A DNA stretch of 64,000 nt from Stenotrophomonas lactitubi (GCF_002803515.1 NZ_PHQX01000001.1:1240001-1304000); one strand, 5' to 3'; shown: positions 38,020 to 48,996, numbered from the stretch's first letter. Program-made: numbers and translations. The notes: a model not told the origin generated them from the letters alone.

Positions 38020-39261
38020 ATGTTCAAACCCATTCCCGTGGCCATTGGCCTGCGCTACCTGCGCGCCAAGCGCCGCAACGGCTTCATCTCTTTCATATCG
38101 ATGGCATCGATCCTGGGCATCGCGCTCGGGGTGACGGTGCTGATCACCACGCTGGCGGTGATGAGCGGTTTCCAGAAGGAGATCCGCAGCCGCCTGCTGC
38201 AGATGACCGCACACACCACCATCAGCCGCGACGGCGAACCGATGCCGGACTGGATGCGCGTGGTCGATGTGGCCAGCAAGGATCCGCGCGTGGCCGGTGC
38301 TGCGCCGTATATCGAGATCCAGTCGATGATCAGCGGCCCGCGTGTGCAGGGTGCGATCATCCAGGGCATCGACCCGGCGCTGGAGCCGAAGGTGTCGGTG
38401 ATCGACAAGAAGGTCACCAAAGGCAGCTACGGCAGCCTGACCCCGGGCAGCTTCAACCTGCTGCTGGGCAAGGAACTGGCCGTCTGGCTGGGCGTGGACG
38501 TCGGTGACCAGGTACTGGTGACCTTCGCGGAAGTGCAGGGCACGCCGGCCGGCGCGGTGCCGCGGATGAAACGCTTCACCGTCAGCGGCATCTTCGAGGC
38601 CGGTTACAACGAAGTCGATCGCGGTGTGGGTTTTGCCAACATGAAGGACCTGGAGCGCGTACTGCGTTCCGATGGCGCCACCGGCGTCCGCCTGAAACTG
38701 CATGACATGGACCGCTCGCTGGAGGTGGGCGTGGACCTGGCGCAGAACCTCGGCGGCGCGTATCGGGTCAGCGACTGGACCCAGCAGAACGCCAACCTGT
38801 ATCACTCGCTGCGCATGGAAAAAGTGGTGATGGGCATCCTGCTCTCGCTGATCATCGCCATGGGCGCGTTCAACCTGGTGTCCTCGCAGGTGATGCTGGT
38901 GACCGACAAGCAGGCGGACATCGCGATCCTCCGCACCCTCGGCCTGACCCCGGGCGGAGTGATGCAGGTGTTCATGGTGCAGGGCTCGCTGATCGGCATC
39001 TTCGGCACCCTCGCAGGCCTGATCGGCGGCATCACCCTGACCTTGAACCTGGAGCGCATCCTCGGCGCGATCGAAGCGGTGTTCAAGATCAAGCTGCTGC
39101 CGGAGGATGTGTACTACATCACCGGCCTGCCTACCGACATGCAGACCAGCGACATCGTGGTGATCACCCTGATCGCGCTGTTGATGAGCTTCCTGGCCAC
39201 TTTGTACCCCGCTTGGCGGGCAGCACGCACCCAGCCGGCGGAGGCCCTGCGCTATGAATAA
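38020..39261 (+). CDS. lolC: Lipoprotein-releasing ABC transporter permease
   Basis: A 413-residue LolC/LolE-family permease: N-terminal helix after [21 protein letters not shown], a large periplasmic domain (about 50-260), then three helices with the MacB-type motif [15 protein letters not shown]. Only one permease gene precedes lolD, so LolC versus LolE (or the homodimeric LolF) cannot be settled. It releases outer-membrane lipoproteins to LolA. The lolD ATG overlaps its 3' end by 8 bases. Confidence 0.92.
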   Translation: MFKPIPVAIGLRYLRAKRRNGFISFISMASILGIALGVTVLITTLAVMSGFQKEIRSRLLQMTAHTTISRDGEPMPDWMRVVDVASKDPRVAGAAPYIEIQSMISGPRVQGAIIQGIDPALEPKVSVIDKKVTKGSYGSLTPGSFNLLLGKELAVWLGVDVGDQVLVTFAEVQGTPAGAVPRMKRFTVSGIFEAGYNEVDRGVGFANMKDLERVLRSDGATGVRLKLHDMDRSLEVGVDLAQNLGGAYRVSDWTQQNANLYHSLRMEKVVMGILLSLIIAMGAFNLVSSQVMLVTDKQADIAILRTLGLTPGGVMQVFMVQGSLIGIFGTLAGLIGGITLTLNLERILGAIEAVFKIKLLPEDVYYITGLPTDMQTSDIVVITLIALLMSFLATLYPAWRAARTQPAEALRYE

Positions 39262-39967
39262 GGTCTTCAACCGCGGCGATGAAGTGATCCGTGCCGAAGC
39301 GCTGGGCAAGACCTACGCTGAAGGGCGCATGCAGACCCCGGTGTTCGATGGCCTGGACCTGACGGTGACCGCAGGCGAGACGGTTGCGATCATCGGCGCC
39401 TCCGGTGCCGGCAAGAGCACGCTGTTGCACCTGCTGGGCGGGCTGGATACGCCGACCGCGGGCGAGGTCTATGTCACCGGCCAGCGCATGTCCGCGCTGT
39501 CGGACACCTCGCGCGGCCTGCTGCGCAACCAGGCGCTGGGTTTCGTCTATCAGTTCCACCACCTGCTGCCGGAATTCACCGCGCTGGAAAACGTGATGAT
39601 GCCGGTGATGCTGGCCGGTACCGCAGTGGCGGAGGCCAGCACGCGTGCGACTGCGCTGCTGGAATCGGTCGGCCTCGGCCATCGCCTGGATCACAAGCCC
39701 GGCGAATTGTCCGGTGGCGAACGCCAGCGTGCTGCAGTGGCGCGCGCGCTGGTCAATCACCCGGCCTGCGTGCTGGGTGACGAGCCGACCGGCAACCTGG
39801 ATGACCGCACGGCGGCGACAGTGTTCGAGTTGATGCTCGAGCTGAACCGTGCCCGCCACACCAGCCTGGTGCTGGTCACCCATGACCGCTCGCTGGCGCG
39901 GCGCCTGGACCGGGTGCTGGAACTGCGCGAAGGGCGCCTGCACGCGCTGGCCCACGCCGACGTCTGA
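39254..39967 (+). CDS. lolD: Lipoprotein-releasing system ATPase
   Basis: A 237-residue ABC ATPase: Walker [20 protein letters not shown]-loop [10 protein letters not shown], the LolD/MacB-type TALENVMMP, signature [15 protein letters not shown], Walker [11 protein letters not shown]. It energises the adjacent permease. It overlaps lolC by 8 bases. A 95-bp tandem REP array starts at its stop codon. Confidence 0.95.
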   Translation: MNKVFNRGDEVIRAEALGKTYAEGRMQTPVFDGLDLTVTAGETVAIIGASGAGKSTLLHLLGGLDTPTAGEVYVTGQRMSALSDTSRGLLRNQALGFVYQFHHLLPEFTALENVMMPVMLAGTAVAEASTRATALLESVGLGHRLDHKPGELSGGERQRAAVARALVNHPACVLGDEPTGNLDDRTAATVFELMLELNRARHTSLVLVTHDRSLARRLDRVLELREGRLHALAHADV

Positions 39968-40290
39968 GCGCCAACCAAGGTTGGCGACTACCGGAGTCCG
40001 GCGCGGGATCTGCTTTGGTAGATGCCGACCTTGGTCGGCTGCGGATGGCCCACGCAGGCCAAGCGCCAACCAAGGTTGGCGACTACCGGATTCCGGCGCG
40101 GGACCTGCTTTGGTAGATGCCGACCTTGGTTGGCTGCGGATGGCCCACGCAGGCCAAGCGCCAACCAAGGTGGGCGATTACCGGAGTCCGGCGCGGGATC
40201 TGCTTTGGTAGATGCCGACCTTGGTTGGCTGAAGATGGCCCACGCAGGCCGAGCGCCAACCAAGGTTGGCGGCTACCGAATTGGATGCCG
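39968..40290 (+). repeat. 95-bp tandem array of REP pairs
   Basis: Units begin at 39968, 40063, 40158 and 40253, exactly 95 bases apart; the first three are complete and the fourth is partial. Each unit holds GCGCCAACCAAGGTTGGC, the spacer TCCGGCGCGGGA, and a GTAGATGCCGACCTTGG palindrome. Differences are single substitutions. It begins directly after the lolD stop. Confidence 0.9.
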
Positions 40291-40402
40291 GCCCTGGTCG
40301 GTTGGGATGCCGCCGACCAACGGCTGAACTGGGCTGCCGGCCGTTGCGCCGGCACCACCCCGGCGGGTGCATGATCGGCACAGTTCCCCCGTGGAGATCG
40401 CC

Positions 40403-40852
40403 ATGAAGACCCCGTTGTTGATCGCCGGGCTGTGCCTGGCCCTGGCTGGCTGTGCAACCACTGGCCGCTTGGGCAGTGCCGAGAAGCTGGAGCTGTATCG
40501 TGCCCACGCCGGCGCACCGCAGAAGGACATGCAGTTCTTCGGCAGCCTCAATGGCTGGACCGAACTGGGCGACAGCGCGCTGGCGGTCTGGACCAAGCCC
40601 AGCGAGGCCTACCTGCTGGAGCTGAGCGGGCCGTGCCCGGATCTGTCCTACGCGCCAGCGATCGGCTTGACCAGCCACATGGGCCGTGTCTCGGCACCGT
40701 TCGACAAGGTGCTGGTGCGCGACCCGACCAGCGGCCCGCGCATGCCGTGCTTCATCAAGACCATCCGCAAGCTGGACGTGAAGTCGCTGCGGGCGGAGGA
40801 GAAGGAGATGCGCCAGGCGCAGGTGCAGGAGCGCGAAGAGTCCACGAACTAG
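40403..40852 (+). CDS. DUF6491-type predicted lipoprotein
   Basis: A 149-residue protein with a signal peptide and lipobox (LALAGCATT; Cys17). The mature part contains ELYRAHAGAP, FFGSLNGWTELG, WTKPSEAYLLEL and GPCPDLSYA, a pattern I associate with DUF6491 proteins of Xanthomonadaceae; the function is unknown. The C-terminus is charged (EEKEMRQAQVQEREE). It lies downstream of the REP array and stands alone. Confidence 0.78.
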   Translation: MKTPLLIAGLCLALAGCATTGRLGSAEKLELYRAHAGAPQKDMQFFGSLNGWTELGDSALAVWTKPSEAYLLELSGPCPDLSYAPAIGLTSHMGRVSAPFDKVLVRDPTSGPRMPCFIKTIRKLDVKSLRAEEKEMRQAQVQEREESTN

Positions 40853-40856
40853 GCCG

Positions 40857-40913
40857 GTAGCGCCGGGCCATGCCCGGCGGATGCGGGAACGCCGGGCATG
40901 GCCCGGCGCTACC
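40857..40913. repeat. REP pair, GCGCCGGGC type
   Basis: A GTAG-led palindrome and its inverted partner ending in CTACC lie between the convergent DUF6491 and yggX genes. Confidence 0.8.
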
Positions 40914-40919
40914 TCCAGA

Positions 40920-41189
40920 TCAGGCTTCCGGGGTGAAACCAGCAGGTTTCTCCGCGTCCTTCTCGAACAGGAACTTCACCAGTTCCGTTTCCAGCAATGC
41001 GCGATGCTCCGGCTTGCGCGGGGAGAGGCGGTTCTCGTTGATCAGCATGGTCTGGTGTGCCAGCCATGCGGTCCACGCCGGCTTGCCGATGTGGTTGAAC
41101 ACGCGCTGGCCCAGCTCACCCGGGTAAGGCACGAAGTCCAGGCCCTCGGCATCGCGTTGTTCGTACTGGCAGAAGACGGTTCGGGGCAT
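40920..41189 (-). CDS. yggX: YggX-type Fe(II)-trafficking/oxidative-damage protection protein
   Basis: An 89-residue protein. The N-terminus [18 protein letters not shown] carries the conserved Cys; [28 protein letters not shown] and a short acidic C-terminus follow. The family protects Fe-S enzymes and affects iron traffic. It starts 5 bases after the mutY stop, a conserved gene pair. Confidence 0.95.
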   Translation of the reverse strand: MPRTVFCQYEQRDAEGLDFVPYPGELGQRVFNHIGKPAWTAWLAHQTMLINENRLSPRKPEHRALLETELVKFLFEKDAEKPAGFTPEA

Positions 41190-41194
41190 GGCAC

Positions 41195-42319
41195 TCACTC
41201 GTGGTTGCGGGATTTTGCGGAGGTTCGCTTCGGGGCCTTGATGGGCGTGCCATCAAGCAGTTTTCGGATGGGGGCCGGCAGGCCCAGTGCAGACAGTTCG
41301 GCGGCGCCGACCCAGCGCAGCGTGGGTTCTTCCACGCGCAGGCCGTGCACCTGCCGTGACAATACCTGCAGATGCAGCTTGTAGTGGCTGAAGGTGTGCT
41401 GCAGCACCGGTAGTTCCTCGGCATCTTCCAGTGAACCATCGACGTGCACGTCGAACCAGTCCTGGAGCTCGCTGCCCGCATCTGCCTGCGGAAGCGTCCA
41501 AAGCTGCGCCCAGATGCCGGTATCCGGCCGCTTCTGCAGCAGCACGCGCTGCTGCTTGTCGCGCAGCAGCAGGGCCACCGCCTCGCGTTCGGGCAGCACC
41601 TTGCTCGGCTTTGCTGTTGGCAGCTCGGCCGTGCGGCCTTCGCGACGGGCCACGCAATCGGCCTGCAGCGGGCAGATCACGCAGGCCGGTCTGGACCGGC
41701 TGCAGACCGTCGCACCGAGGTCCATCTGCGCCTGGGTGTAGTCCGCCATGCGCCCGGCCGGTACCTGGGCGACCTGCGCTTCTGCGATGGCCCACAGCTG
41801 CTTTTCGATGGCGGGCAGGCCGGGGAAGCCTTCGACGCCGTGATAGCGGCTGAGCACGCGCTTGACGTTGCCGTCGAGGATCGCGAACGGGTCGTTCCAG
41901 GCCTGGCTGAGGATCGCGCTGGCGGTGCTGCGGCCGATGCCGGGGAGGTTGTGCAGGGCATCGAAATCACGCGGCAGGTCGCCCCCGTGTTCGCTCACGC
42001 AGCGCTTGGCGGCCGCATGCAGATTGCGCGCACGGGCGTAGTAACCCAGCCCGGCCCACTGCGCCATCACCGCGTCGTTGCTGGCGGCGGCAAGGTCGGG
42101 CAGGGTGGGGAAGTGCTGCAGGAAACGGTGGAAGTACGGAATGACCGTTGCCACCTGGGTCTGCTGCAGCATGATCTCGGACAACCAGACCCGATACGGG
42201 CTGCGCGGATGCTGCCAGGGCAGATCGTGGCGGCCGTGGTCGTCGAACCAGTGCAGCAGGCGGGCGACGAAGCCGTGCTCAGGAGCGGGCGTGGCGCTGG
42301 CGTTCGGCTGGCGGGGCAT
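41195..42319 (-). CDS. mutY: Adenine DNA glycosylase
   Basis: A 374-residue base-excision enzyme removing A opposite 8-oxoG. The N-terminal domain has [23 protein letters not shown] with catalytic Glu, the Hh[14 protein letters not shown] with [11 protein letters not shown], and the [4Fe-4S] motif C-x6-C-x2-C-x5-C ([17 protein letters not shown]). The C-terminal NUDIX-like domain recognises 8-oxoG. GGAG lies upstream of the ATG. yggX follows in the same transcript. Confidence 0.96.
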   Translation of the reverse strand: MPRQPNASATPAPEHGFVARLLHWFDDHGRHDLPWQHPRSPYRVWLSEIMLQQTQVATVIPYFHRFLQHFPTLPDLAAASNDAVMAQWAGLGYYARARNLHAAAKRCVSEHGGDLPRDFDALHNLPGIGRSTASAILSQAWNDPFAILDGNVKRVLSRYHGVEGFPGLPAIEKQLWAIAEAQVAQVPAGRMADYTQAQMDLGATVCSRSRPACVICPLQADCVARREGRTAELPTAKPSKVLPEREAVALLLRDKQQRVLLQKRPDTGIWAQLWTLPQADAGSELQDWFDVHVDGSLEDAEELPVLQHTFSHYKLHLQVLSRQVHGLRVEEPTLRWVGAAELSALGLPAPIRKLLDGTPIKAPKRTSAKSRNHE

Positions 42320-42335
42320 CGGTACTCCAGGAGGC

Positions 42336-42426
42336 AGCCACCCATGGGGTGGCTCTACTACGGCAGCGGCCGGTCACCCATGGGGTGGCTCTACCGGGTT
42401 GCAGTAGAGCCACGCCATGCGTGGCT
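42336..42426. repeat. Three SMAG palindromes between mutY and ftsY
   Basis: Elements at 42336-42358 and 42372-42394 (both ending CTAC, core ACCCATGGGGT) and 42404-42426 (GTAG-led, core CACGCCATGCGTG) fill the gap between the two same-strand genes. Confidence 0.82.
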
Positions 42427-42436
42427 GCGCGGTGTA

Positions 42437-43774
42437 TCAGGCACCCAGCGCTTCGGGCAACAGTGCGTCGACGAAAGCTTCCGGATCGAACACGCGCAGG
42501 TCTTCCGGACGCTCGCCGATGCCGGCGAAACGGATCGGAATGCCGAACTCACGGGCCAGCGCGAACACCACGCCGCCCTTTGCGGTGCCGTCCAGCTTGG
42601 TCACCACCAGGCCGGTCACCTTGACCGCGGCATTGAACTGGCGCAGCTGCGAAAGCGCGTTCTGGCCAGTGGTACCGTCGATCACCATCAGCACTTCGTG
42701 CGGCGCGTTTTCGTCGATCTTGCCGAGCACGCGGCGGATCTTGCCCAGCTCGTTCATCAGCCCGGACTGGGTGTGCAGGCGGCCGGCGGTATCGGCGATC
42801 AGTACCGACGTGCCACGGGCCTTGCCGGCCTGCAACGCGTCGTAGGCAACCGAGGCGGCATCGGCGTTCTGCCCCTGCGCGACCACGGCCACGCCGTTGC
42901 GCTCGCCCCAGATCTGCAGCTGGGCCACGGCGGCAGCGCGGAAGGTATCGCCAGCGGCCAGCATCAGGCTATGGCCCTCGTCCTTGAAGCGCTTGGCCAG
43001 CTTGCCGATGGTGGTGGTCTTGCCGACGCCGTTGACGCCAACGGTCAGCACCACGAAGGGCTTGGCGTTGCGGTCGATGACCAGCGGCTTGGACACCGGC
43101 TGCAGGATCGCGATCAGATCGGCGCGCAGTGCCGCCAGCAGGGCGTTGGCATCGATGAATTCGCGCGCCTTCATGCGCTTGCGCAGGTCGGCGATCAGCT
43201 CGGTGGTGGCGGCAACACCGACGTCGGCGGTCAGCAGCGCGGTCTCGATCTCGTCCAGCAGGTCGTCATCGAGCTTGGGATTGCGCGAGAACAGGCCGCC
43301 GAAGCTGCGGGCGAATGCGCTGTTGCGCAGGCGCTCGCGCCAGCCGGGCTTGCCGGCCGGGGCAGGCGGGGCATCGACCAGCACCGGCAGGTCGGCGGCG
43401 GGGGCGGCCGGTTCCTGCGCGGGGATGACCGGGGCCAGCGGAGCGAGGACCGCAGCGGCGGCGGCCGCTTCGGCGGCGAAGTTCTCCGGTGCCAGCACGC
43501 GTTCCGGCAGGGCTTCGGCAGTGGTTTCCTGCGGCGCTTCCAGCGTTGCCTGCGAGGGCGGCGCTGCTGACGTTGCGGGCGCGACGACTTCGGCCGTGGC
43601 GGTTGGCACCGGCGCTTCTGCCACGGGCGGGGCTACCGGTGCGGCCGGGGCCTGCTCGGGCGGCGCGGCCGACGGGAATGCCGCCGCCAGCTCTTCAGCC
43701 GAGTAGTGCTGGGTCTTGGGCGCGTCCGGTGTGGCGGCGTCCTGGGGCTTCTTGCGGCGGAAAAAACTGAGCAT
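42437..43774 (-). CDS. ftsY: Signal recognition particle receptor FtsY
   Basis: A 445-residue SRP GTPase. A charged N-terminus (LSFFRRKKP) and a long Ala/Pro/Glu-rich linker (about 15-150) precede the NG domain: GVNGVGKTTTIGKLA (G1), DTFRAAAVAQL, DTAGRLHTQ (G3), TKLDGTAKGG (G4) and the C-terminal GERPEDLRVFDP. It docks ribosome-SRP complexes at the membrane. The linker composition is typical of proteobacterial FtsY. Confidence 0.96.
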   Translation of the reverse strand: MLSFFRRKKPQDAATPDAPKTQHYSAEELAAAFPSAAPPEQAPAAPVAPPVAEAPVPTATAEVVAPATSAAPPSQATLEAPQETTAEALPERVLAPENFAAEAAAAAAVLAPLAPVIPAQEPAAPAADLPVLVDAPPAPAGKPGWRERLRNSAFARSFGGLFSRNPKLDDDLLDEIETALLTADVGVAATTELIADLRKRMKAREFIDANALLAALRADLIAILQPVSKPLVIDRNAKPFVVLTVGVNGVGKTTTIGKLAKRFKDEGHSLMLAAGDTFRAAAVAQLQIWGERNGVAVVAQGQNADAASVAYDALQAGKARGTSVLIADTAGRLHTQSGLMNELGKIRRVLGKIDENAPHEVLMVIDGTTGQNALSQLRQFNAAVKVTGLVVTKLDGTAKGGVVFALAREFGIPIRFAGIGERPEDLRVFDPEAFVDALLPEALGA

Positions 43775-43905
43775 TGGCAAAAGGCGCTGAAATCAGAGGG
43801 ATATGCTACCACCCGGGCCTGTCTGGCCGGCGTGGACTCAAGGTCGCAGCCGCGCGGCCGTTAACCGGTGCGGAAGGCTGCGTTGGGTGGCCTGGGAGAC
43901 CCCCG

Positions 43906-44208
43906 ATGAACGATGTGACCGGTGTTGCCCTCAGCGGGATGCGTGCAGCCCAGCGGGGCGTGCAGGTGGCCGCGCACAACGTGGCCAACCTGGCGACCGC
44001 GGATGCAACGCGCCTGCAACTGCAGCGCGAAGCCGCAGCGCAGGGCGGGGTGGACTCCCGCGTGATCTCCACTGGCGACACAGACCCGTCCGCGCCGCTG
44101 GGTGACCTGTTGGCCGCCAAGGCCGAGGTGGTGGCCTTTGCTGCCAACGCGGCGGTGATCCGCCGCGGGGACCAGATGCTGGGCTCGCTGCTGGATCGAC
44201 TGGCCTGA
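43906..44208 (+). CDS. Orphan FlgB/FlgC-like flagellar rod-domain protein
   Basis: A 100-residue protein whose N-terminus, NDVTGVALSGMRAAQRGVQVAAHNVANL, has the pattern of the N-terminal heptad region of flagellar rod/hook proteins (the usual NxANxxT is here HNVANLATA). The C-terminus, EVVAFAANAAVIRRGDQMLGSLLDRL, resembles their C-terminal coiled coil. The middle is very short. No flagellar genes are adjacent. It may be a minimal relic or an independent small protein. Confidence 0.65.
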   Translation: MNDVTGVALSGMRAAQRGVQVAAHNVANLATADATRLQLQREAAAQGGVDSRVISTGDTDPSAPLGDLLAAKAEVVAFAANAAVIRRGDQMLGSLLDRLA

Positions 44209-44316
44209 TCCGACCGGCTCTGGGCGGGCCCGGTGGCTGGCCTTGAGGGCAATCGTGGCCTGCTTCTGCGCAATATCAACCTCGCCGTGCTTCGGGTGAC
44301 AACCGCGATCCGCTCT

Positions 44317-44462
44317 GGTGGGTGCCAACCTTGGTTGGCACGCTTTTGCAGTCGAACCAAGCGCCAACCAAGGTTGGCACCTACCAGGGCAATGGCGGTG
44401 CCAACCGGGGTTGGCACCCACCAGGGCAATGGCGGTGCCAACCGGGGTTGGCACCCACCAGT
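44317..44462. repeat. REP cluster, GGTGCCAACC type
   Basis: Four palindromes of the GTGCCAACCTTGGTTGGCAC / GTGCCAACCGGGGTTGGCAC kind. The last two, with their spacer CCACCAGGGCAATGGC, are an almost exact 37-base tandem copy. Confidence 0.8.
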
Positions 44463-44482
44463 CTGGGCGATACCGGCGTCAA

Positions 44483-46375
44483 TCAGGCCGACAGCTCCAG
44501 CAGCAGCTTGTTCAGACGGGCCACGTACGCACCCGGATCCTTCAGGCTGTCGCCGGCGGCCAGCGCAGCCTGGTCGAACAGCACCCGGCCCAGGTCGTCG
44601 AAACGTGCGCCATCGGCTTCGGCGTCCAGCTTGGCGATCAGCGGGTGACCCGGGTTGATCTCCAGTACCGGCTTGCTGTCGGGCACCTTCTGGCCGCTGG
44701 CTTCCAGGATCTGGCGCATCTGCAGGCCCAGGTCCTGTTCGCCGATGGCCAGCACCGCCGGTGAATCGGTCAGCCGGTGCGACACGCGCACTTCGGCCAC
44801 GTCATCGCCGAGCACGGTCTTCAGTCGTTCGACCAGGCCCTGCTTGTCCTTCGCTGCAGCTTCCTGTTCCTGCTTGTCGGCTTCGCTCTCCAGCGAGCCC
44901 AGGTCGAGGTCGCCGCGGGCGATATCGACGAAGCCCTTTCCGTCGAAATCGGTCAGGTAGCCCATCAGCCACTCGTCGATGCGATCGGTCAGCAGCAGGA
45001 CTTCGATGCCCTTCTTGCGGAACACTTCCAGGTGCGGACTGTTGCGCACCTGGCTGTAGCTCTCGCCGGTCAGGTAGTAGATCTTGTCCTGGCCTTCGGC
45101 CATGCGGCCGATGTAGTCGGCCAGTGACACGGTCTGTGCATCGGCCTCGCCACGGGTGGAGGCAAAGCGCAGCAGGCCGGCGACCTTTTCGCGGTTGTTG
45201 TAGTCCTCGGCCGGGCCTTCCTTCAGCACCTGGCCGAATTCCTTCCAGAACGTGGCGTACTGTTCGGGCTTGTCGTTGGACAGCTTCTCCAGCATGTCCA
45301 GCGAACGCTTGGTCAGCGCGGCCTTCATCGAATCGATGACCGGGCCGGACTGCAGGATTTCGCGCGAGACGTTCAGCGACAGGTCGTTGGAATCGACCAC
45401 GCCCTTGATGAAACGCAGGTACAGCGGCAGGAACTGCTCGGCCTGGTCCATCACGAACACGCGTTGCACGTACAGCTTCAGGCCCTTGGGCGCATCGCGG
45501 TGGTACAGGTCGAACGGCGCACGGCCCGGCACGTACAGCAGCGAGGTGTACTCCAGCTTGCCTTCAACCTTGTTGTGGCTCCAGGCCAGCGGATCGCTGT
45601 GATCGTGGGCGACGTGCTTGTAGAACTCGGTGTACTCCGAATCGCTGATCTCGGTACGCGGGCGGGTCCACAGCGCGCTGGCGCGGTTGACGGTCTCCCA
45701 TTCGACGGCAGCACCTTCTTCGCCGCCTTCCTTGGGCATCTGGATCGGCAGGCCGATGTGGTCGGAGTACTTCTTGAGGATGCTGCGCAGGCGCCAGCCG
45801 TCGGCGAAGTCGTGCTCGCCATCCTTCAGGTGCAGCACGATGCGGGTGCCGCGCTCGGCCTTGTCGATGGTGGCGACATCGAAATCGCCTTCGCCACGCG
45901 AGGTCCAGCGCACGCCTTCACTGGCAGCCAGGCCGGCGCGACGCGAGGTGACTTCGACTTCGTCGGCGACGATGAAGGCGCTGTAGAAGCCGACGCCGAA
46001 CTGGCCGATCAGCTGCGAGTCCTTCTTCTGGTCGCCGGACAGCTGGCGCAGGAAGTCGCCGGTGCCGGACTTGGCGATGGTGCCAAGGTGGGTGATGGCA
46101 TCGGCGCGGCTCATGCCGATGCCGTTGTCTTCGATGGTGATGGTGTGCGCGGCCGGATCGAAGCTGACGCGCACGCGCAGTTCGCTGTCGCCTTCCAGCA
46201 GCTCGGGCTGGGTCAGGGCTTCGAAGCGCAGCTTGTCGGCGGCGTCGGCGGCATTGGAGACCAGCTCGCGGAGGAAGATCTCCTTGTTGGAGTACAGCGA
46301 GTGGATCATCAGCTGCAGCAGCTGCTTGACTTCGGTCTGGAAGCCAAGGGTTTCGGTCTGGACAGTTTCGGTCAT
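44483..46375 (-). CDS. htpG: Chaperone HtpG (Hsp90)
   Basis: A 630-residue Hsp90. The ATP-binding N-domain has [32 protein letters not shown] and [15 protein letters not shown]; the middle domain has [12 protein letters not shown] and [18 protein letters not shown]; the C-terminal dimerisation region follows. The start at 46375 matches the family. A heat-shock-type promoter may lie about 60 bases upstream. Confidence 0.97.
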   Translation of the reverse strand: MTETVQTETLGFQTEVKQLLQLMIHSLYSNKEIFLRELVSNAADAADKLRFEALTQPELLEGDSELRVRVSFDPAAHTITIEDNGIGMSRADAITHLGTIAKSGTGDFLRQLSGDQKKDSQLIGQFGVGFYSAFIVADEVEVTSRRAGLAASEGVRWTSRGEGDFDVATIDKAERGTRIVLHLKDGEHDFADGWRLRSILKKYSDHIGLPIQMPKEGGEEGAAVEWETVNRASALWTRPRTEISDSEYTEFYKHVAHDHSDPLAWSHNKVEGKLEYTSLLYVPGRAPFDLYHRDAPKGLKLYVQRVFVMDQAEQFLPLYLRFIKGVVDSNDLSLNVSREILQSGPVIDSMKAALTKRSLDMLEKLSNDKPEQYATFWKEFGQVLKEGPAEDYNNREKVAGLLRFASTRGEADAQTVSLADYIGRMAEGQDKIYYLTGESYSQVRNSPHLEVFRKKGIEVLLLTDRIDEWLMGYLTDFDGKGFVDIARGDLDLGSLESEADKQEQEAAAKDKQGLVERLKTVLGDDVAEVRVSHRLTDSPAVLAIGEQDLGLQMRQILEASGQKVPDSKPVLEINPGHPLIAKLDAEADGARFDDLGRVLFDQAALAAGDSLKDPGAYVARLNKLLLELSA

Positions 46376-46428
46376 CGGGTAGGGCTCCATGTGCGGTGCC
46401 GCGTCAGCGCGTGCGGCCTCGCCAAGGG

Positions 46429-46457
46429 GTAAGGGTGATTGTCCCGAAATCAAGGGG
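46429..46457 (-). promoter_or_regulatory. Possible sigma-32 promoter of htpG
   Basis: On the minus strand CCCCTTGAT and CCCTTAC are separated by about 13 bases, resembling the heat-shock -35 (CTTGAA) and -10 (CCCCATNT) elements. The match is partial. Confidence 0.4.
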
Positions 46458-46464
46458 TTGGTCG

Positions 46465-46515
46465 GGCAGGGCTGCGCCCTGCACCCGCAGAGGCCAGGGC
46501 AACAGCAACAGCGGC
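46465..46515 (+). repeat. GCAGGGCTGCGCCCTGC hairpin plus short CAACAG run (composite module)
   Basis: Same hairpin as at 2844 and 51737, here followed by only two CAACAG units and the conserved ATTCCGTGGGATGGCGGGG lead-in to inverted repeat copy 7. Confidence 0.75.
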
Positions 46516-46527
46516 ATTCCGTGGGAT

Positions 46528-46629
46528 GGCGGGGCACTGTGGGTTCGCGGGGACGCCGTGAACCCGTCCATGGGGGCTTGGTCGCCGCATCCATGCGGCT
46601 CACACCCCGCGAACCCACAGTGCCCCGCC
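46528..46629 (+). repeat. Long inverted repeat with three-way-junction potential, copy 7
   Basis: Arms 46528-46552 and 46605-46629 are perfect 25-base complements with a stem unlike the other copies (GCACTGTGGGTTCGC core). Inner hairpins are CCCG-TCCA-TGGG (46563-46574) and GCCGCA-TCCA-TGCGGC (46584-46599). Confidence 0.88.
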
Positions 46630-46651
46630 TTCGACAGTTGGCCGGTGGCCA

Positions 46652-46729
46652 GTAGATCCACGCCATGCGTGGATGGAAATCTGTCAGATTCGGATTGCGT
46701 CTGGGGCAGAGCCCCCTGAGTCAGGGGGC
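46652..46729. repeat. SMAG palindrome and a CCCCCTGA hairpin
   Basis: A standard GTAG SMAG at 46652-46674, then GCCCCCTGAGTCAGGGGGC at 46711-46729. These complete the htpG-rsmD gap; 46730-46846 shows no gene that I would support. Confidence 0.75.
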
Positions 46730-46859
46730 GGCCGCGAAGCGGCGGGGGTATGGGCGTTGGTAAGGGGGGCCCGCGTTTCGCGCAGCGAAGCGTGGGAGCG
46801 ACAGCGCGCATGCGTTGGCGCGTACCCGGGCGCAGCCCGGCCGAACTACAATCCCGCTC

Positions 46860-46897
46860 ATGCTGAAATTCTCGAATACCTCCCGCCGGGGGCGCCG

Positions 46898-46901
<4 letters not shown>
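46860..46901 (+). CDS. Possible leaderless 13-codon upstream ORF overlapping rsmD
   Basis: TACAAT (46847-46852) is followed 7 bases later by ATG at 46860, placing the start codon at the predicted 5' end. The ORF encodes MLKFSNTSRRGRR and its TGA overlaps the rsmD ATG (ATGA). Such a leaderless ORF could feed ribosomes to rsmD, which lacks a clear Shine-Dalgarno sequence. This is inference from position only. Confidence 0.4.
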
Positions 46902-48012
<1,111 letters not shown>

Positions 48013-48090
48013 GCCCTGCCCAGCAGTAGATCCTGTAGTACCACGCACCCCATTACGCACACCAACACGCAACATTCCGGGAGGAAACCC

Positions 48091-48582
48091 ATGAACAACA
48101 CCATGCGCGCGATGCTGATCGCCTCGTTTGCCCTGGCTTTCACCGCCTGCAAGAAGGAAGAAGCCGCTCCGGTCGACGAAGCCAAGCAGGCGCTGGTCGC
48201 CCCGGCCAAGGAAGACGACGCAGGCTGGAAGAAGTACCTGCAGGAAGTGGCCATCCAGAACATGGGCAACATCACCAACAGCCCGTTCCTGTACTACCTC
48301 TCGCCGGAAACCGACCCGGACTTCCAGGCCAAGTACGAGCGCCAGACCGAAAGCGCGACCCAGGCCGTGGCCCGTGGCGTGCAGCCGGGCAACATGCTGG
48401 CCTTCGGTTCGTCGGCCTCGGGCAAGATGGCTGACATGATCCAGGTCGTGTTCAAGGACGTCTCGCCGGATTCCATGAAGGGCGTGCGCGTCGTCTTCAT
48501 CGGCCAGTCCGCCGACAACGCCCGCGTCCAGGCCGTGGTCCAGCCGACCGGTGCCGAGTACATTTTCGTCGAAGCCAAGTAA
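48091..48582 (+). CDS. Predicted lipoprotein of unknown function
   Basis: A 163-residue protein with signal peptide and lipobox (FTACKKEE; Cys20). The mature part is a single domain with NITNSPFLYYLSPETDPDF, GVQPGNMLAFGSSASGKMADMI and VFIGQSADNARVQAVV, which I do not recognise. A strong GGGAGG lies 9 bases before the ATG. A GGTCGTGC-TTCG-GCACGACC hairpin (48597-48616) follows the stop. Confidence 0.82.
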   Translation: MNNTMRAMLIASFALAFTACKKEEAAPVDEAKQALVAPAKEDDAGWKKYLQEVAIQNMGNITNSPFLYYLSPETDPDFQAKYERQTESATQAVARGVQPGNMLAFGSSASGKMADMIQVVFKDVSPDSMKGVRVVFIGQSADNARVQAVVQPTGAEYIFVEAK

Positions 48583-48596
48583 GACCGAGCCGAGGC

Positions 48597-48616
48597 GGTC
48601 GTGCTTCGGCACGACC
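48597..48616 (+). terminator. UUCG-loop hairpin after the lipoprotein gene
   Basis: GGTCGTGC and GCACGACC pair around a TTCG tetraloop 14 bases past the stop. No T-run follows, so it may stabilise the 3' end rather than terminate. Confidence 0.5.
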
Positions 48617-48714
48617 CGGGCGGTGCCCTGCGATGGGCGCCGCTGATGACCTGACCGGCCCGCGCGCCCGCGCAGGCCGGTCCTTGTCCCAAGGCGCGGG
48701 CGTGGAGTATCGCC

Positions 48715-48996
48715 ATGTCGCTGAAAATCAATGAGCTCTGCGTCAACTGTGACGTATGCGAGCCGGCCTGCCCGAACCAGGCCATCACGATGGGTGAAAC
48801 CATCTACGTGATCGACCCCGCCCGCTGTACCGAGTGCGTGGGTCATTTCGACGAACCGCAGTGCGTGGTCGTCTGCCCGGTCGAATGCATCGACCCCGAT
48901 CCGGACATCGTCGAAACCGAAATCGAGCTGCTGGCCAAGCTGCGCCAACTGCAGCACGATCATCCCGAACTCTATGCGGAGCCCCCATCCGAATGA
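48715..48996 (+). CDS. YfhL-type 2[4Fe-4S] ferredoxin
   Basis: A 93-residue ferredoxin. The first cluster motif is CVNCDVCEPACP and the second CTECVGHFDEPQCVVVCP, with the insertion between the second and third Cys characteristic of the YfhL/Alvin group. It is often next to coaD. Its stop overlaps the ggt ATG by four bases, an unusual coupling to a periplasmic enzyme. Confidence 0.94.
   Translation: MSLKINELCVNCDVCEPACPNQAITMGETIYVIDPARCTECVGHFDEPQCVVVCPVECIDPDPDIVETEIELLAKLRQLQHDHPELYAEPPSE

Noticed and set aside
48715..48996. Ferredoxin as an electron donor to the adjacent ggt product
   Set aside because: The ferredoxin is cytoplasmic and GGT is a secreted hydrolase that needs no electrons; the overlap reflects gene packing, not function.
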